Shown: in pieces, positions 1-8,536 of the stretch | Numbering within the stretch: the stretch's first letter is position 1 | Layout of the letters: every line of letters starts with the position of its first letter | Source: an uncultured Bacteroidales bacterium | Lineage (GTDB): Bacteria > Bacteroidota > Bacteroidia > Bacteroidales > UBA1715 | Length of the DNA: 53,520 nucleotides | Direction of reading: 5' to 3' | Assembly: GCA_937892155.1 (NCBI GenBank) | Contig: CALAUG010000005.1 | Location: 1-53,520 of the forward strand | Position numbers and translations under genes: made by a program | Notes under the pieces: model-generated | What the model was told of the DNA's origin: nothing | What the model saw: the letters and a program-made list of their open reading frames with translations, nothing else | The model's database searches: none

Positions 1-722
1 GACAAGGTCTTGATATCGTAATACTCTGTGGAAGCAATGTTATACACCTCACCTGGTTTGAAGTTTTCACAAATGGTAGCAAGTGCGTTGACACAGTCGG
101 TAATATATGTGTTAGTTCTGTGATGACCCGTATAAACAGGGAAAGGAATGTCGTGAAGCGCACGGTATGTAAATGTGCAAACCACACTTCTATACGGACT
201 GTAATACTCTCCTGGACCGTATGTGTTGAACAATCTAACACGAACAGTTTCAGTATCAAACATCAGTTGGGAATTGTGTATCTGCAATTCGTTAACCCAC
301 TTTGAGATGGCGTAATCGTTCATCTGCTTGATAGGAACCTTGTCGAGTACATCCTCATACATGATTCCGTCATAGTCGCCATAGACCTCTGAACTAGAGA
401 AATGAATCAGGCGGAACTTGTATTTTTCCTGCAGACGGATGACGTTCTTGGTTCCAATACCATTAGTGTGCCATACCTTCTCATAATAATCCTCACCATT
501 CCATCTACCGAACTCTGCAGCCAGATTATAGACGTAATCAAACGTATGCGCCTCAAAAATTCTTTCAAGTTGTCGATACTCTCCAATATCGCACCTAATG
601 TATTGTGGATGATGATTGTGCATTAGATCACAAACCCAGACTTCGTGACCTCTTTCTCTCAATTCGCGGACAAGTTCCGTTCCTACGATTCCCAGTCCAC
701 CTGTAACTAATATTTTACTCAT
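1..722 (-). CDS. NAD-dependent epimerase/dehydratase, 3' end cut by window edge
   Basis: Extended short-chain dehydrogenase (SDR) acting on a nucleotide sugar, last visible gene of the capsule operon. About 240 residues are present and the frame is still open at position 1, so the C-terminus is missing. The ATG at 722-720 begins MSKILVTGGLGIVGTEL, with the Rossmann GGxGxxG motif at residues 8-14. Further in are an SSSEVYG strand and a YAISKW catalytic YxxxK motif, then RLFNTYGPGEY and NTYITD, typical of the UDP/dTDP/GDP-sugar epimerase-dehydratase family. It lies 31 nt after the PIG-L gene, in the same direction, so it is probably co-transcribed. The exact substrate (epimerase, 4,6-dehydratase or decarboxylase) cannot be decided from this fragment. 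Confidence 0.9.
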   Translation of the reverse strand, partial: MSKILVTGGLGIVGTELVRELRERGHEVWVCDLMHNHHPQYIRCDIGEYRQLERIFEAHTFDYVYNLAAEFGRWNGEDYYEKVWHTNGIGTKNVIRLQEKYKFRLIHFSSSEVYGDYDGIMYEDVLDKVPIKQMNDYAISKWVNELQIHNSQLMFDTETVRVRLFNTYGPGEYYSPYRSVVCTFTYRALHDIPFPVYTGHHRTNTYITDCVNALATICENFKPGEVYNIASTEYYDIKTL

Positions 723-753
723 AACTTATGTTTGTATAATTTAACTTTAAAAT

Positions 754-1389
754 TTAGATCTCCAACATTTTTATCACCTTGAATCCTTCGGCATATTCCA
801 CCTCATTGGCATAACCCCAGAGATGATTCCGTTCAAGATTGGTTCCGAAAAGGCGGTTCATCCTATTGTGTTCTGTTCCATAACAAGCCAGAGCCTTTTT
901 CTTCTGTTCAACGAAGTCAGTGATATCAACAAAGTACGTCGGACGGAATTCATTGTCCATAATGTACCCATTACTCTGATATTGCAGGATATTCTTGCAG
1001 TGCCGTGCAGCAGCAAGACATATTCTGCAGGCTTCCACATGGTCCTGATGTGCATCACCGTTGAAATGGATGATGACCGTATCAATATTGTAATCGAAGA
1101 TGATGCTTTCCACCCGCTGCATCTGCTCCTGACTGAACATCAGCTTGCCGTGGGGTGCAGGATCGGTGTTTTCAATCTCCACCATGCCTATGGCCTTTGC
1201 CGCCTGTTCGCTTTGTCTTTTTGAATCTTCAAATTTAACGTGTATATTCCGCTGGGGAAATATGGTCTCATTGTCCGTCAGGGTGTATTTGTACACTTTC
1301 TTACCCTGGCTGACCCATTTTGCTGCGGAGCCACCGGCTCCCAGTTCCGCATCGTCGAAATGCGCTCCGATAATAAGGATATTTTTCAT
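754..1389 (-). CDS. PIG-L/LmbE family N-deacetylase
   Basis: Zinc-dependent deacetylase of the PIG-L/LmbE family, which removes acetyl groups from N-acetylated sugars or sugar conjugates. The 211-residue protein has the family's metal motif AHFDD at residues 9-13 and a second histidine motif, HQDH, at 114-117; both places where zinc ligands are expected are intact. There is no signal peptide, so it is probably cytosolic. It follows the three-module acyl-activating protein by 25 nt and precedes the epimerase by 31 nt. That context suggests it frees an amine on a sugar nucleotide or lipid-linked sugar, which a neighbouring acyltransferase could then re-acylate. That pairing is inference. Confidence 0.88.
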   Translation of the reverse strand: MKNILIIGAHFDDAELGAGGSAAKWVSQGKKVYKYTLTDNETIFPQRNIHVKFEDSKRQSEQAAKAIGMVEIENTDPAPHGKLMFSQEQMQRVESIIFDYNIDTVIIHFNGDAHQDHVEACRICLAAARHCKNILQYQSNGYIMDNEFRPTYFVDITDFVEQKKKALACYGTEHNRMNRLFGTNLERNHLWGYANEVEYAEGFKVIKMLEI

Positions 1390-1414
1390 TGTATATGGTT
1401 GTTTATATTTTAAT

Positions 1415-3928
1415 TCACGAACGATACGCCTTTCTGTCCAGTTTTCCGTTATAGGTTTTCTTCAGTTCACCAACAACAGTGATTTTCTTCGGAACACGGT
1501 ATGCTTCGACCATGTCCTTGATATAGTTCATCAAAGCTTCGGCCGAAAACTCGAGGTTTTTCGGTACAACAAGCAACTCAAGATACTCATTGTTATGCTT
1601 ATCAAAAGATTTTATTAGGATGCACTCCTGCACCAAGCCACTTTCATCGGCAACCGCTTCAATTTCGATTGGAGATATTTTATGCCCGCCAATGTTGATT
1701 ACGTCATCGGCTCTTCCGGCAAAATGCAAACGGCCTTTTTCATCAAAAAACGCCAAATCATTCAGCTTTAAATACTCACCATCATAAATGCTTTGAGTCA
1801 GCTTGGGCTCATTGTAGTAGCCTATCATATTCATCGGACTTTTTACACAAATAAGACCTGTCGTATTAGGCTTTTGAGTATAGTCTCCGTTTTCAAGTTT
1901 CAGCTTTACATCCAAGTATTGAACTGGGTGCCCGAGAGTAACTTCTTTATCCTCGCTGTATATGGCACTGCAAACAGGTGAACTCTCCGTTGCACCATAA
2001 AGACTTACAAGTCTTGTTTTCGTGAATGTTGATAAAAACATTTCCAAATCAGTTCCCGATAGAGGCGCTCCAGCGATAAATATATAATTCAGTTCGGAAA
2101 GGTTAATATCTTCTTTGTACTTTATCAGCACACGAAGGAATACAGGCGGTGTGCATACCGCTGTTGCATTTTTGTTTTTGAGTAAATCAACAAGTACGGA
2201 CATATCATTATTCAAACTTCCAATGATCAACGTCTGTCCTAACATAAGTAAAGTATGTATATTTCTTATCCCCATAGTATGATTCAACGGAGAAAGCAAT
2301 AATTCCACTTCATTGTTTTTAACTCTAAATTCCCTTGCACATAGATAAGCTACTAATGAGATACATTTCTGACTTTGAACAACGCCTTTGGACTTCCCTG
2401 TAGTCCCCGTCGTAAATAGAATTTGTGACGGTTCGTTCAGTTCGGGAAATTTTAAGGAAAAGAGTGGTATATCGGTTACAATATTTGTTTTACAGTGCAA
2501 CTGATCATAGCTGATTATCCCATTCCTGCCGTCTATGTTGTTGCATATTATCAGCGGAGCTCTTGTTTCCGCTGATATTCCGAGGATTCTTTCCTTGCCG
2601 ATTTCATCTTCAACAGGTACGGGAACGGCAGATAGCAAATGACAGGCATAAAATGCCGCAATATATCTTACATCCCGTATCGCCTGCAAAACAACGTTAT
2701 CTCCTCTCTTTACTCCGAGTTGTCTGTAAGTTTCGCTGTATGAATAGATTAGTCTGCACAACTCATAATATGTTGTTTCCGAGTTCTCCGTAATAACAGC
2801 GACTTTATCGGGGCTCTTTACCGAATTTTCAAATATCCGCTGAATAACCGTTTTCTCTGTATCTTCAATGTGAAACTCCAACGGTTTTCTGTCTTTGACG
2901 GAGTTATCCCCTTGCTTTCCCGCTGTTTTCACCATATTTGTAGGCATGCTTTCTTTTGCAAGCTGATCCATCAATGTTGCAATGGTTCCTACACTATAAA
3001 AATTCCGTCCGTTAACTTCTTTTATCGGAATCTTTACCGAGAATTTCTCCTCCAATTCCGCAATTAGTGAAAGAAGCGAAAGCGAATCGATTGCCTTGCG
3101 TCCTATCAGGTCTTCACCCTCAGAAATACTGTCATCATAGCCAAGAGCGGAAAATACTGTACACACTTTATCGAATATTTCTTTAGATGCGGTTACTTCT
3201 CTGCCTTTAGATGCGGTTTTTATATCACCATAATATTTTTCAAGTTCGGCTGCTTTGGTTTCCTCGGAATAAAACCAGTACACATTGGAAAGGATTTCTT
3301 TATCAATCACTGGTGCAACCATCGCTCTGGGAGAAACTTCTCCGCTTACCACAGTACTATTTCCGATGATTGCCCCATCACCGATTACGGTTCCCTGAAA
3401 AATATTTGCTTTCTCTCCAATCCACACATGCTTTCCGATAACCACAGGAGCGGAGGAAACCGTCATATGATTGGGATTTGTCCCAGACGGATGTGCCGTA
3501 GAATCCCTGACAGTCGAATATACGCTGATACCGCTGCCTTCGCCTATGGATATGCTATTGCGGCAAATGATACGGGCTCCTTCACTGATTTTATTAGACC
3601 CGTCAAATTTCAGTACGCCTGCGATTTGAACACAGTAACCAGCACAGAAAGTAACTTCACCGTTGATGATGAGTTTTGATTTGTCAGGCATATACAAATT
3701 GCCCCTAACGAGCACATTTTCCAGCAATGGCTTATTTAGAATCAGCATATCATTTAGTATTATCTCAGCTTCTTTGCCAAGATATATTTTCCCTGGTCTG
3801 AACGGAATGATATATGCTCCCTTTGCACGATGAACTTGTTTTAATAGAAAATTGTACTTTACAAACTGAAAAAAATTCAGTTTCAATGCCATCTTAATAC
3901 GATAAAAGATATACTCCCTTTGATTCAT
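1415..3928 (-). CDS. Three-module protein: hexapeptide acyltransferase, acyl carrier protein, AMP-forming adenylation domain
   Basis: An 837-residue fusion of three activities. Residues about 85-207 form a left-handed beta-helix acyltransferase, with hexapeptide repeats such as VIGKHVWIGEKANIF and candidate catalytic histidines in the loop at 146-154. Residues about 248-325 look like an acyl carrier protein, with DSLSLL at 281-286 and Ser282 as the likely phosphopantetheine site. Residues about 355-837 are an ANL-superfamily adenylation enzyme, with TTGTTGKSKG at 506-515, then LYGATESSP, GRADDVINIGGHK and a C-terminal NGKLDRK containing the catalytic lysine. The protein could activate a carboxylic acid, load it on its own carrier and transfer it to a sugar. 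The acid and acceptor are unknown. The start ATG gives a hydrophilic N-terminus with no signal peptide. Confidence 0.88.
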   Translation of the reverse strand: MNQREYIFYRIKMALKLNFFQFVKYNFLLKQVHRAKGAYIIPFRPGKIYLGKEAEIILNDMLILNKPLLENVLVRGNLYMPDKSKLIINGEVTFCAGYCVQIAGVLKFDGSNKISEGARIICRNSISIGEGSGISVYSTVRDSTAHPSGTNPNHMTVSSAPVVIGKHVWIGEKANIFQGTVIGDGAIIGNSTVVSGEVSPRAMVAPVIDKEILSNVYWFYSEETKAAELEKYYGDIKTASKGREVTASKEIFDKVCTVFSALGYDDSISEGEDLIGRKAIDSLSLLSLIAELEEKFSVKIPIKEVNGRNFYSVGTIATLMDQLAKESMPTNMVKTAGKQGDNSVKDRKPLEFHIEDTEKTVIQRIFENSVKSPDKVAVITENSETTYYELCRLIYSYSETYRQLGVKRGDNVVLQAIRDVRYIAAFYACHLLSAVPVPVEDEIGKERILGISAETRAPLIICNNIDGRNGIISYDQLHCKTNIVTDIPLFSLKFPELNEPSQILFTTGTTGKSKGVVQSQKCISLVAYLCAREFRVKNNEVELLLSPLNHTMGIRNIHTLLMLGQTLIIGSLNNDMSVLVDLLKNKNATAVCTPPVFLRVLIKYKEDINLSELNYIFIAGAPLSGTDLEMFLSTFTKTRLVSLYGATESSPVCSAIYSEDKEVTLGHPVQYLDVKLKLENGDYTQKPNTTGLICVKSPMNMIGYYNEPKLTQSIYDGEYLKLNDLAFFDEKGRLHFAGRADDVINIGGHKISPIEIEAVADESGLVQECILIKSFDKHNNEYLELLVVPKNLEFSAEALMNYIKDMVEAYRVPKKITVVGELKKTYNGKLDRKAYRS

Positions 3929-3951
3929 TATTATCTCTCTCTTAGAAGTTC

Positions 3952-5133
3952 TTAGGATTCTTTCAAAATCTTCTCTATCAATGCTTCCATCGTGAAGTCA
4001 CTGTATAAATCCCTTACTGCGTCAAATGGAATTCTCTCCTTAACTTTGGCTTTGAGAATGAATTGCGCCACTTCTTTTACTCGTTCATCAGTCAACTCGT
4101 CGTTCTGATAAATGAAGTATTTGTCTGGATAGCGTTCAAGATATTTCTTTGCACAGCAGTTCTTTATTTTCTGAATATGCAGTATCGGTTTGCCGCTGGA
4201 AGCAAAGTCAATAGCCTTGCTCGGGCACATATTGGCAGAGTCGTGTCCCATACTGACCAGCACATCACAATCCAGCATCGCATTGTGCGCCTCCTCCTGA
4301 CTGATGCGCTCGTGGCATATATAACCGTCGCCTAGCTTTTCCTTCCACAGATTCACGGTCTCCCAATAATCACATACGCTTCCTATGGTATAAAAACGAA
4401 TCTTTGCTCGTCCTTCGTCCTTCGATGACAGACCTTCAACCTTTTCAAACAGTCTGAATATGAAATCTGTATTTTCATTGCCGAAATAAAAATCGCCCAA
4501 GAAGACACAGTTGATATAGGAATCGTCAAACTCTATCACCCTTTTACTCCTGTCAGGATCGATAGGTCTGATACACGGAAGATTAAAATACACAATCTTG
4601 TCCTCTATTGGCGAACCTGTGTAGTCATCGCTGAATTCCGTAAGGAAGAATATTTTTGTCGCATCCCGCAGCGTATCCACCTCACGGCAGATATACTCCT
4701 GCTTCTGTTCTTCCGTAATATGCGGATTGAACGCATACGGGTCATACGACATCGGGAACCACTTGCATTGTCTTCCTTTGAGGACATGATGAGCCAGGAA
4801 ATTGACTTCGAACGCAAGAGCTACGGAAAAGATACAGTCATAATCCGTTGCATCAAGCACCTTCTTCAGTCCCGACAAATGATTCTCCGTGATTGTATGA
4901 GGCTCTGAGGGATTCACGGGAGTATAATTCAATTCTGCCACGACCTCTGGACTGATGATTTTCACACCATTGTATTCACCTGGATACGTGAAATGGTTGC
5001 CCGAAATTTCTGCAGGGTAAACATCTACGCTATATCCAAGCCGTGCGAGCGCTTCTGCCGTCCTACGTCCCAGTGTGGTCGTTGCACTAGAATCAGGATA
5101 ATATGTGTCTGTAACAAAAAGAATATGTTTCAT
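3952..5133 (-). CDS. GT-B glycosyltransferase (family 4-like)
   Basis: A 393-residue glycosyltransferase for capsule or exopolysaccharide assembly. The N-terminus ILFVTDTYYPDSSATTT followed by GRRTAEALARLGYSVDVY is the usual first beta-alpha-beta of GT-B enzymes. The C-terminal half has a sugar-nucleotide-binding-like section (DCDVLVSMGHDSANMCPSKAIDFASSGKP, split here by family knowledge into the DVxV strand and the later SKxxDxxxxGKP loop). No membrane segment or signal peptide is seen, so it should act on the cytoplasmic face. Its start overlaps the stop of the ATP-grasp gene by 4 nt, suggesting translational coupling. Donor and acceptor cannot be inferred. Confidence 0.82.
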   Translation of the reverse strand: MKHILFVTDTYYPDSSATTTLGRRTAEALARLGYSVDVYPAEISGNHFTYPGEYNGVKIISPEVVAELNYTPVNPSEPHTITENHLSGLKKVLDATDYDCIFSVALAFEVNFLAHHVLKGRQCKWFPMSYDPYAFNPHITEEQKQEYICREVDTLRDATKIFFLTEFSDDYTGSPIEDKIVYFNLPCIRPIDPDRSKRVIEFDDSYINCVFLGDFYFGNENTDFIFRLFEKVEGLSSKDEGRAKIRFYTIGSVCDYWETVNLWKEKLGDGYICHERISQEEAHNAMLDCDVLVSMGHDSANMCPSKAIDFASSGKPILHIQKIKNCCAKKYLERYPDKYFIYQNDELTDERVKEVAQFILKAKVKERIPFDAVRDLYSDFTMEALIEKILKES

Positions 5134-6236
5134 TTGACCTTAATTAGATCTTTCGCTATCTCAGCAAAATAATCGCTAAACTTTCCGAACAGAGGACCCA
5201 TAGTCAGCTGTGAGTGATACATTCCTATTCCCCTGAGGTTCCACTCGATGAAAACGGGCTTGTTATTTTTATCAATGGTAATATCCCAGCCTATTATCCC
5301 AAGCATCGGCATAGTTTCATGCGCTTCTAACGCCGAAGTCACCGCATCTTTGTATGAAGGCACTTGTACGCCACCGAATGTGAAACCATTCGGGAGTGTC
5401 TGTATAGGCTTTGCATTCTCAAAATATCCAGTATCGGCTAGTCTTCCCTCATCATCAATTCCGATAAGAACTACCCCCACACCAGGAGCCGTATTCCTGT
5501 TGCATGCAACCGCATCCGTCGTATTGGTCAGCAACATACTGGACATCAGTTCCGCTTTGCCGTTCACAATGGCGGTAACGACCCTCATAGCAGCTACGCT
5601 ATGGGAATTCATGCTATTAAATTCATCGCATTGGGCGATAACTTCCTGAGCCAGATAATTCTTGGGGTACGTTGAAAGCACTTCATCCACCTCCTTCACG
5701 TCAGAAATCATTCGGAGATTTTTTCCTTCTCCCGATATCAGGGAGGGTTTAATTATAAGAGGAAGATGTTCTGCCACAATTCTTCTTGCATCTTCCTGAC
5801 TGATGTGGCGATAGTCATGATCAAGAAACCATCCGTTCACATTCCTGACGTATGTATGGGGAAACGGAAGGCCTGGTTGATGACGCTCAAAATAATTCTT
5901 GTCATCCCAAGCCAGAATCAGTTTCCGGTCAGCAAGTCCCGGATCCAAGTACAATCTAAAGATTTTTTCAGGAACATATTTTACGTCAAATTTGCCTTTG
6001 ACATTCAGCATGATTTCGTGCGTCATGAAATCGCTCTTTATGGGATGACGAAGACCCCAATATGCAGCAATCTCCTTCTTCTGTTCTTTTGTGAGCGTTT
6101 TCCAGACTGGATAATTGCACTTTGCGGCGTTCAGCTGACCCATGGAATAGATTCTTGCATATTTCTTTCTGAAAGCATCGTGTGCAAAGGTTTCAAACCA
6201 ATTATACAGAGTGATACCTAATGAATATGGACTCAT
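5130..6236 (-). CDS. Sugar-transfer-associated ATP-grasp ligase, copy 1
   Basis: A 368-residue ATP-grasp protein of the type found next to polysaccharide genes (sugar-transfer-associated ATP-grasp). ATP-grasp enzymes join a carboxylate to an amine or thiol through an acyl phosphate. Visible features are a nucleotide-binding lysine in IIKPSLISGEGKN (Lys163) and the C-terminal metal-ligand segment GWDITIDKNNKPVFIEWN (Asp318, Glu331, Asn333). Both edges of the gene overlap neighbours by 4 nt: its ATG overlaps the stop of copy 2, and its stop overlaps the start of the glycosyltransferase. This points to tight co-translation. The substrate is unknown; amidation or aminoacylation of a glycan is the natural guess. 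Confidence 0.82.
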   Translation of the reverse strand: MSPYSLGITLYNWFETFAHDAFRKKYARIYSMGQLNAAKCNYPVWKTLTKEQKKEIAAYWGLRHPIKSDFMTHEIMLNVKGKFDVKYVPEKIFRLYLDPGLADRKLILAWDDKNYFERHQPGLPFPHTYVRNVNGWFLDHDYRHISQEDARRIVAEHLPLIIKPSLISGEGKNLRMISDVKEVDEVLSTYPKNYLAQEVIAQCDEFNSMNSHSVAAMRVVTAIVNGKAELMSSMLLTNTTDAVACNRNTAPGVGVVLIGIDDEGRLADTGYFENAKPIQTLPNGFTFGGVQVPSYKDAVTSALEAHETMPMLGIIGWDITIDKNNKPVFIEWNLRGIGMYHSQLTMGPLFGKFSDYFAEIAKDLIKVK

Positions 6237-7330
6237 CTTTGTTTCCTCCCAAAAACTTCATTCAATACTTTTTCCGTCAGTTCTCCGAAGAACGGGCCGT
6301 GCAAACATTGTATGGGTCCAATTCCAGCCTTACGCATATTGGCCTCAATCAAAACAATATCACCATCTTCGTCAATCGACATATCCCAGCCTATCATCTG
6401 AAAATTTCCAGCATATTGCGCTAGCCTCTTCACGATTTTTATCATTTTGTCGAACTCAGGTACTTTTATTTCGCTGAGCAGCATGCCCCCAGGGTGCCTG
6501 TCGGTAGTCTTTCCAGAATACAAATCAAAATATGCAGTATCCATCAATTCCCCATTATCTTTCACTCCAGCAATGATGCCCGAATTGCGCTCCACATTAT
6601 CAAGACGACTGCAACCTGCCCCCATTTTCAAAGAAGCGGAAAGGACGTGCACTCCATCATCCAACATTAGAGTGTATATTCTAACTGTATTCAATGATTC
6701 TGGATGCATCTTCCCCAATTCATTATGTTGACGTACAATGTCCTGAATGATATAATTGCCGTATTCCTTATCCGTCAGAATCCTTTTCAATTCATCAGCA
6801 TCAGTTCTAGTATTGTAAAAAACAATATCTCTCCCGCCACCGCTTTCCTGCGAAGGCTTTACTATCACTTCATTCCTCATTGACAGAAGTGATTTCGCTT
6901 TTGTCAAATCTACCTGGTTATATTCTCCATCAAAAAGCAGTCCGCCTATCTTCCTGACAACAGTTTTTGGTTGCTTTATGGTCGGGAATATCAGGGAATA
7001 ATAATTTTTGTCATTGAACCCGTATCCCAATTTCCTATTATTGAAATACTGGTCAATCTTTGTGTGCTGCAAGACATCTGGAATATATCGGGGATCAAAT
7101 TTCCCGGTAATATAGGTATAATAACGTATCCAGTCTGTATCAACCCTGCAATACGGTTTCCAGAACTCCCTTACGGCTTTCTTCTGTTCGGAAGTGAGTT
7201 TAGGCATATGTCTGACATACTTTTTCAATGTACGCCTTTCCTGAAAGGTCAGGATTGCATTTGCCGCCATTGTTTCAATGCCGTCAAAAAACTTGAAATA
7301 CAATGCTCTTGCTTTTTTATTTACAGCCAT
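6233..7330 (-). CDS. Sugar-transfer-associated ATP-grasp ligase, copy 2
   Basis: Second ATP-grasp ligase of the same family, diverged from copy 1. From the chosen start it has 365 residues. The nucleotide lysine is in VIVKPSQESGGGRD (Lys158), and the metal-binding segment GWDMSIDEDGDIVLIEAN supplies Asp316, Glu329 and Asn331. An upstream ATG at 7405 would add 25 residues lying inside the preceding transferase gene. I chose the ATG at 7330 because it sits 20 nt after the transferase stop and gives an N-terminus (MAVNKKARALYFKFFDG) in line with copy 1. Two consecutive copies suggest either two different ligations or a heteromeric enzyme. Confidence 0.82.
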   Translation of the reverse strand: MAVNKKARALYFKFFDGIETMAANAILTFQERRTLKKYVRHMPKLTSEQKKAVREFWKPYCRVDTDWIRYYTYITGKFDPRYIPDVLQHTKIDQYFNNRKLGYGFNDKNYYSLIFPTIKQPKTVVRKIGGLLFDGEYNQVDLTKAKSLLSMRNEVIVKPSQESGGGRDIVFYNTRTDADELKRILTDKEYGNYIIQDIVRQHNELGKMHPESLNTVRIYTLMLDDGVHVLSASLKMGAGCSRLDNVERNSGIIAGVKDNGELMDTAYFDLYSGKTTDRHPGGMLLSEIKVPEFDKMIKIVKRLAQYAGNFQMIGWDMSIDEDGDIVLIEANMRKAGIGPIQCLHGPFFGELTEKVLNEVFGRKQR

Positions 7331-7350
7331 ATTTCCGTTTCTTTCAATCG

Positions 7351-7944
7351 TCAATCTGTAAAGACAACCTTGATTGTCTGGAATATGAGTTTGATATCGT
7401 ACCACATACTGTTATTCTCCACATATTCCAAATACAATCTAATTTTTTCTTGCATGATTATGTTTATATAATACTCTTCCGGATTATCCGCCTTATCCAA
7501 CAGTTCATTCTCGTTTCTGAACTTGATAGATGCGGGATCGGTAATCCCTGGACGCACATCCAACACATGCATCTGCTTAGGAGTCCAGTAATCAACATAG
7601 TGGCGCACTTCAGGACGGGGACCGACAAGACTCATATCGCCCATGAAGACATTTATCAACTGTGGCAATTCATCCAATTTGAATTTCCTGATAAAATGTC
7701 CCGAACGGGTGATGCGCGAATCACGTTCACCTATCGTGACCAACGAACCATTATCAGACCCCTCCTTCATGGAACGGAATTTGAAGATACGAAAATCTTT
7801 ATTTTCCTTTCCCACACGCACTTGTCGGTAGAACACAGGGCCTTTTGAGTCCAATTTTATCCAGATAGCAATGACCAGAAATAAAGGACTCAAGACAATA
7901 ATACCACAGCCAGATATCACTATGTCAAATAGTCTTTTCAACAT
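7351..7944 (-). CDS. Polyprenyl-phosphate phosphoglycosyl transferase (PglC/WcaJ-like)
   Basis: Initiating enzyme of polysaccharide assembly: it moves a phosphosugar from a nucleotide sugar to undecaprenyl phosphate at the inner membrane. The 197-residue protein is the minimal monotopic form. It has a re-entrant hydrophobic helix at residues 5-29 interrupted by Ser19-Pro20, then GPVFYRQVRVG, KFRSM, the catalytic dyad Asp91-Glu92 in KLDELPQ, and GDMSLVGPRPE at 102-112. Its start overlaps the end of the upstream acyltransferase gene by 20 nt. Which sugar it transfers is not visible, but the DegT aminotransferase and PIG-L deacetylase in the operon favour an amino sugar. Confidence 0.92.
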   Translation of the reverse strand: MLKRLFDIVISGCGIIVLSPLFLVIAIWIKLDSKGPVFYRQVRVGKENKDFRIFKFRSMKEGSDNGSLVTIGERDSRITRSGHFIRKFKLDELPQLINVFMGDMSLVGPRPEVRHYVDYWTPKQMHVLDVRPGITDPASIKFRNENELLDKADNPEEYYINIIMQEKIRLYLEYVENNSMWYDIKLIFQTIKVVFTD

Positions 7945-8536
7945 CGTAATAGGTTTCTTTCAAAGTTGGATTTTCATCTAGAAATTTCCTATCCAGTTCC
8001 AATGTAGAGCCCACCACTTTTGCGGGACTGCCATACGCTATGGAATAATCAGGGATATCGCGAGTAACCACAGAATTGACACCTATCACACAACCTTTCC
8101 CTATGGTCACCCCTGGCAATATGTACGAACCACCTGCTATAAACGTATATTTCCCTATCTTCACTGGTTTCAAAACATATCCAGGACGTATGCCGTCCGT
8201 TTCCATATAGTGATATCCCAATAGCCTAATTGAAATATGGCTGCTATGTGACAATATGCTGGCACCATATCCTATCTGACATCCTTCACCTATTTCCACC
8301 CCTCCTGTCGTATCAAGCCTTACATTATGGCTGATCCAGACATTATCATCAATCATCAATTTCTTCTTATCTGATATCCAGGCAGTTGATGCCATTCTGC
8401 AACGTGGCAAATACTTCCCTTCACTATTTCTGTATCCATAGACAATGCACCTCTTTCCGAGTGCAGCCAACACGACAAGTGCTATATGTATTAGATAACC
8501 GAATGGAGAAAAATAAATTTTATTCCTTAAACTCAT
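7925..8536 (-). CDS. Hexapeptide-repeat O/N-acyltransferase (WcaF-like)
   Basis: A 203-residue left-handed beta-helix acyltransferase. After a hydrophobic N-terminal stretch (YLIHIALVVLAALG) come hexapeptide turns such as WISDKKKLMIDDNVWISHNV, then VEIGEGCQIGYGASI, VKIGKYTFIAGGSYI and VTIGKGCVIGVNSVV, ending in the usual IAYGSPAKVVG loop. Members acetylate sugars of capsules and lipopolysaccharides using acetyl-CoA. Its ATG overlaps the aminotransferase stop by 4 nt and its 3' end overlaps the phosphoglycosyl transferase by 20 nt. Placed right after a sugar aminotransferase, it may N-acetylate the newly made amino sugar, but O-acetylation is equally possible. Confidence 0.85.
   Translation of the reverse strand: MSLRNKIYFSPFGYLIHIALVVLAALGKRCIVYGYRNSEGKYLPRCRMASTAWISDKKKLMIDDNVWISHNVRLDTTGGVEIGEGCQIGYGASILSHSSHISIRLLGYHYMETDGIRPGYVLKPVKIGKYTFIAGGSYILPGVTIGKGCVIGVNSVVTRDIPDYSIAYGSPAKVVGSTLELDRKFLDENPTLKETYYDVEKTI

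Noticed and set aside
120..626. Short plus-strand frames over the epimerase gene
   Set aside because: They are antisense shadows of a well-supported NAD-dependent epimerase.
5248..6221. Plus-strand frames of 133 and 151 codons in the ATP-grasp region
   Set aside because: Antisense to a conserved enzyme with no domain of their own.
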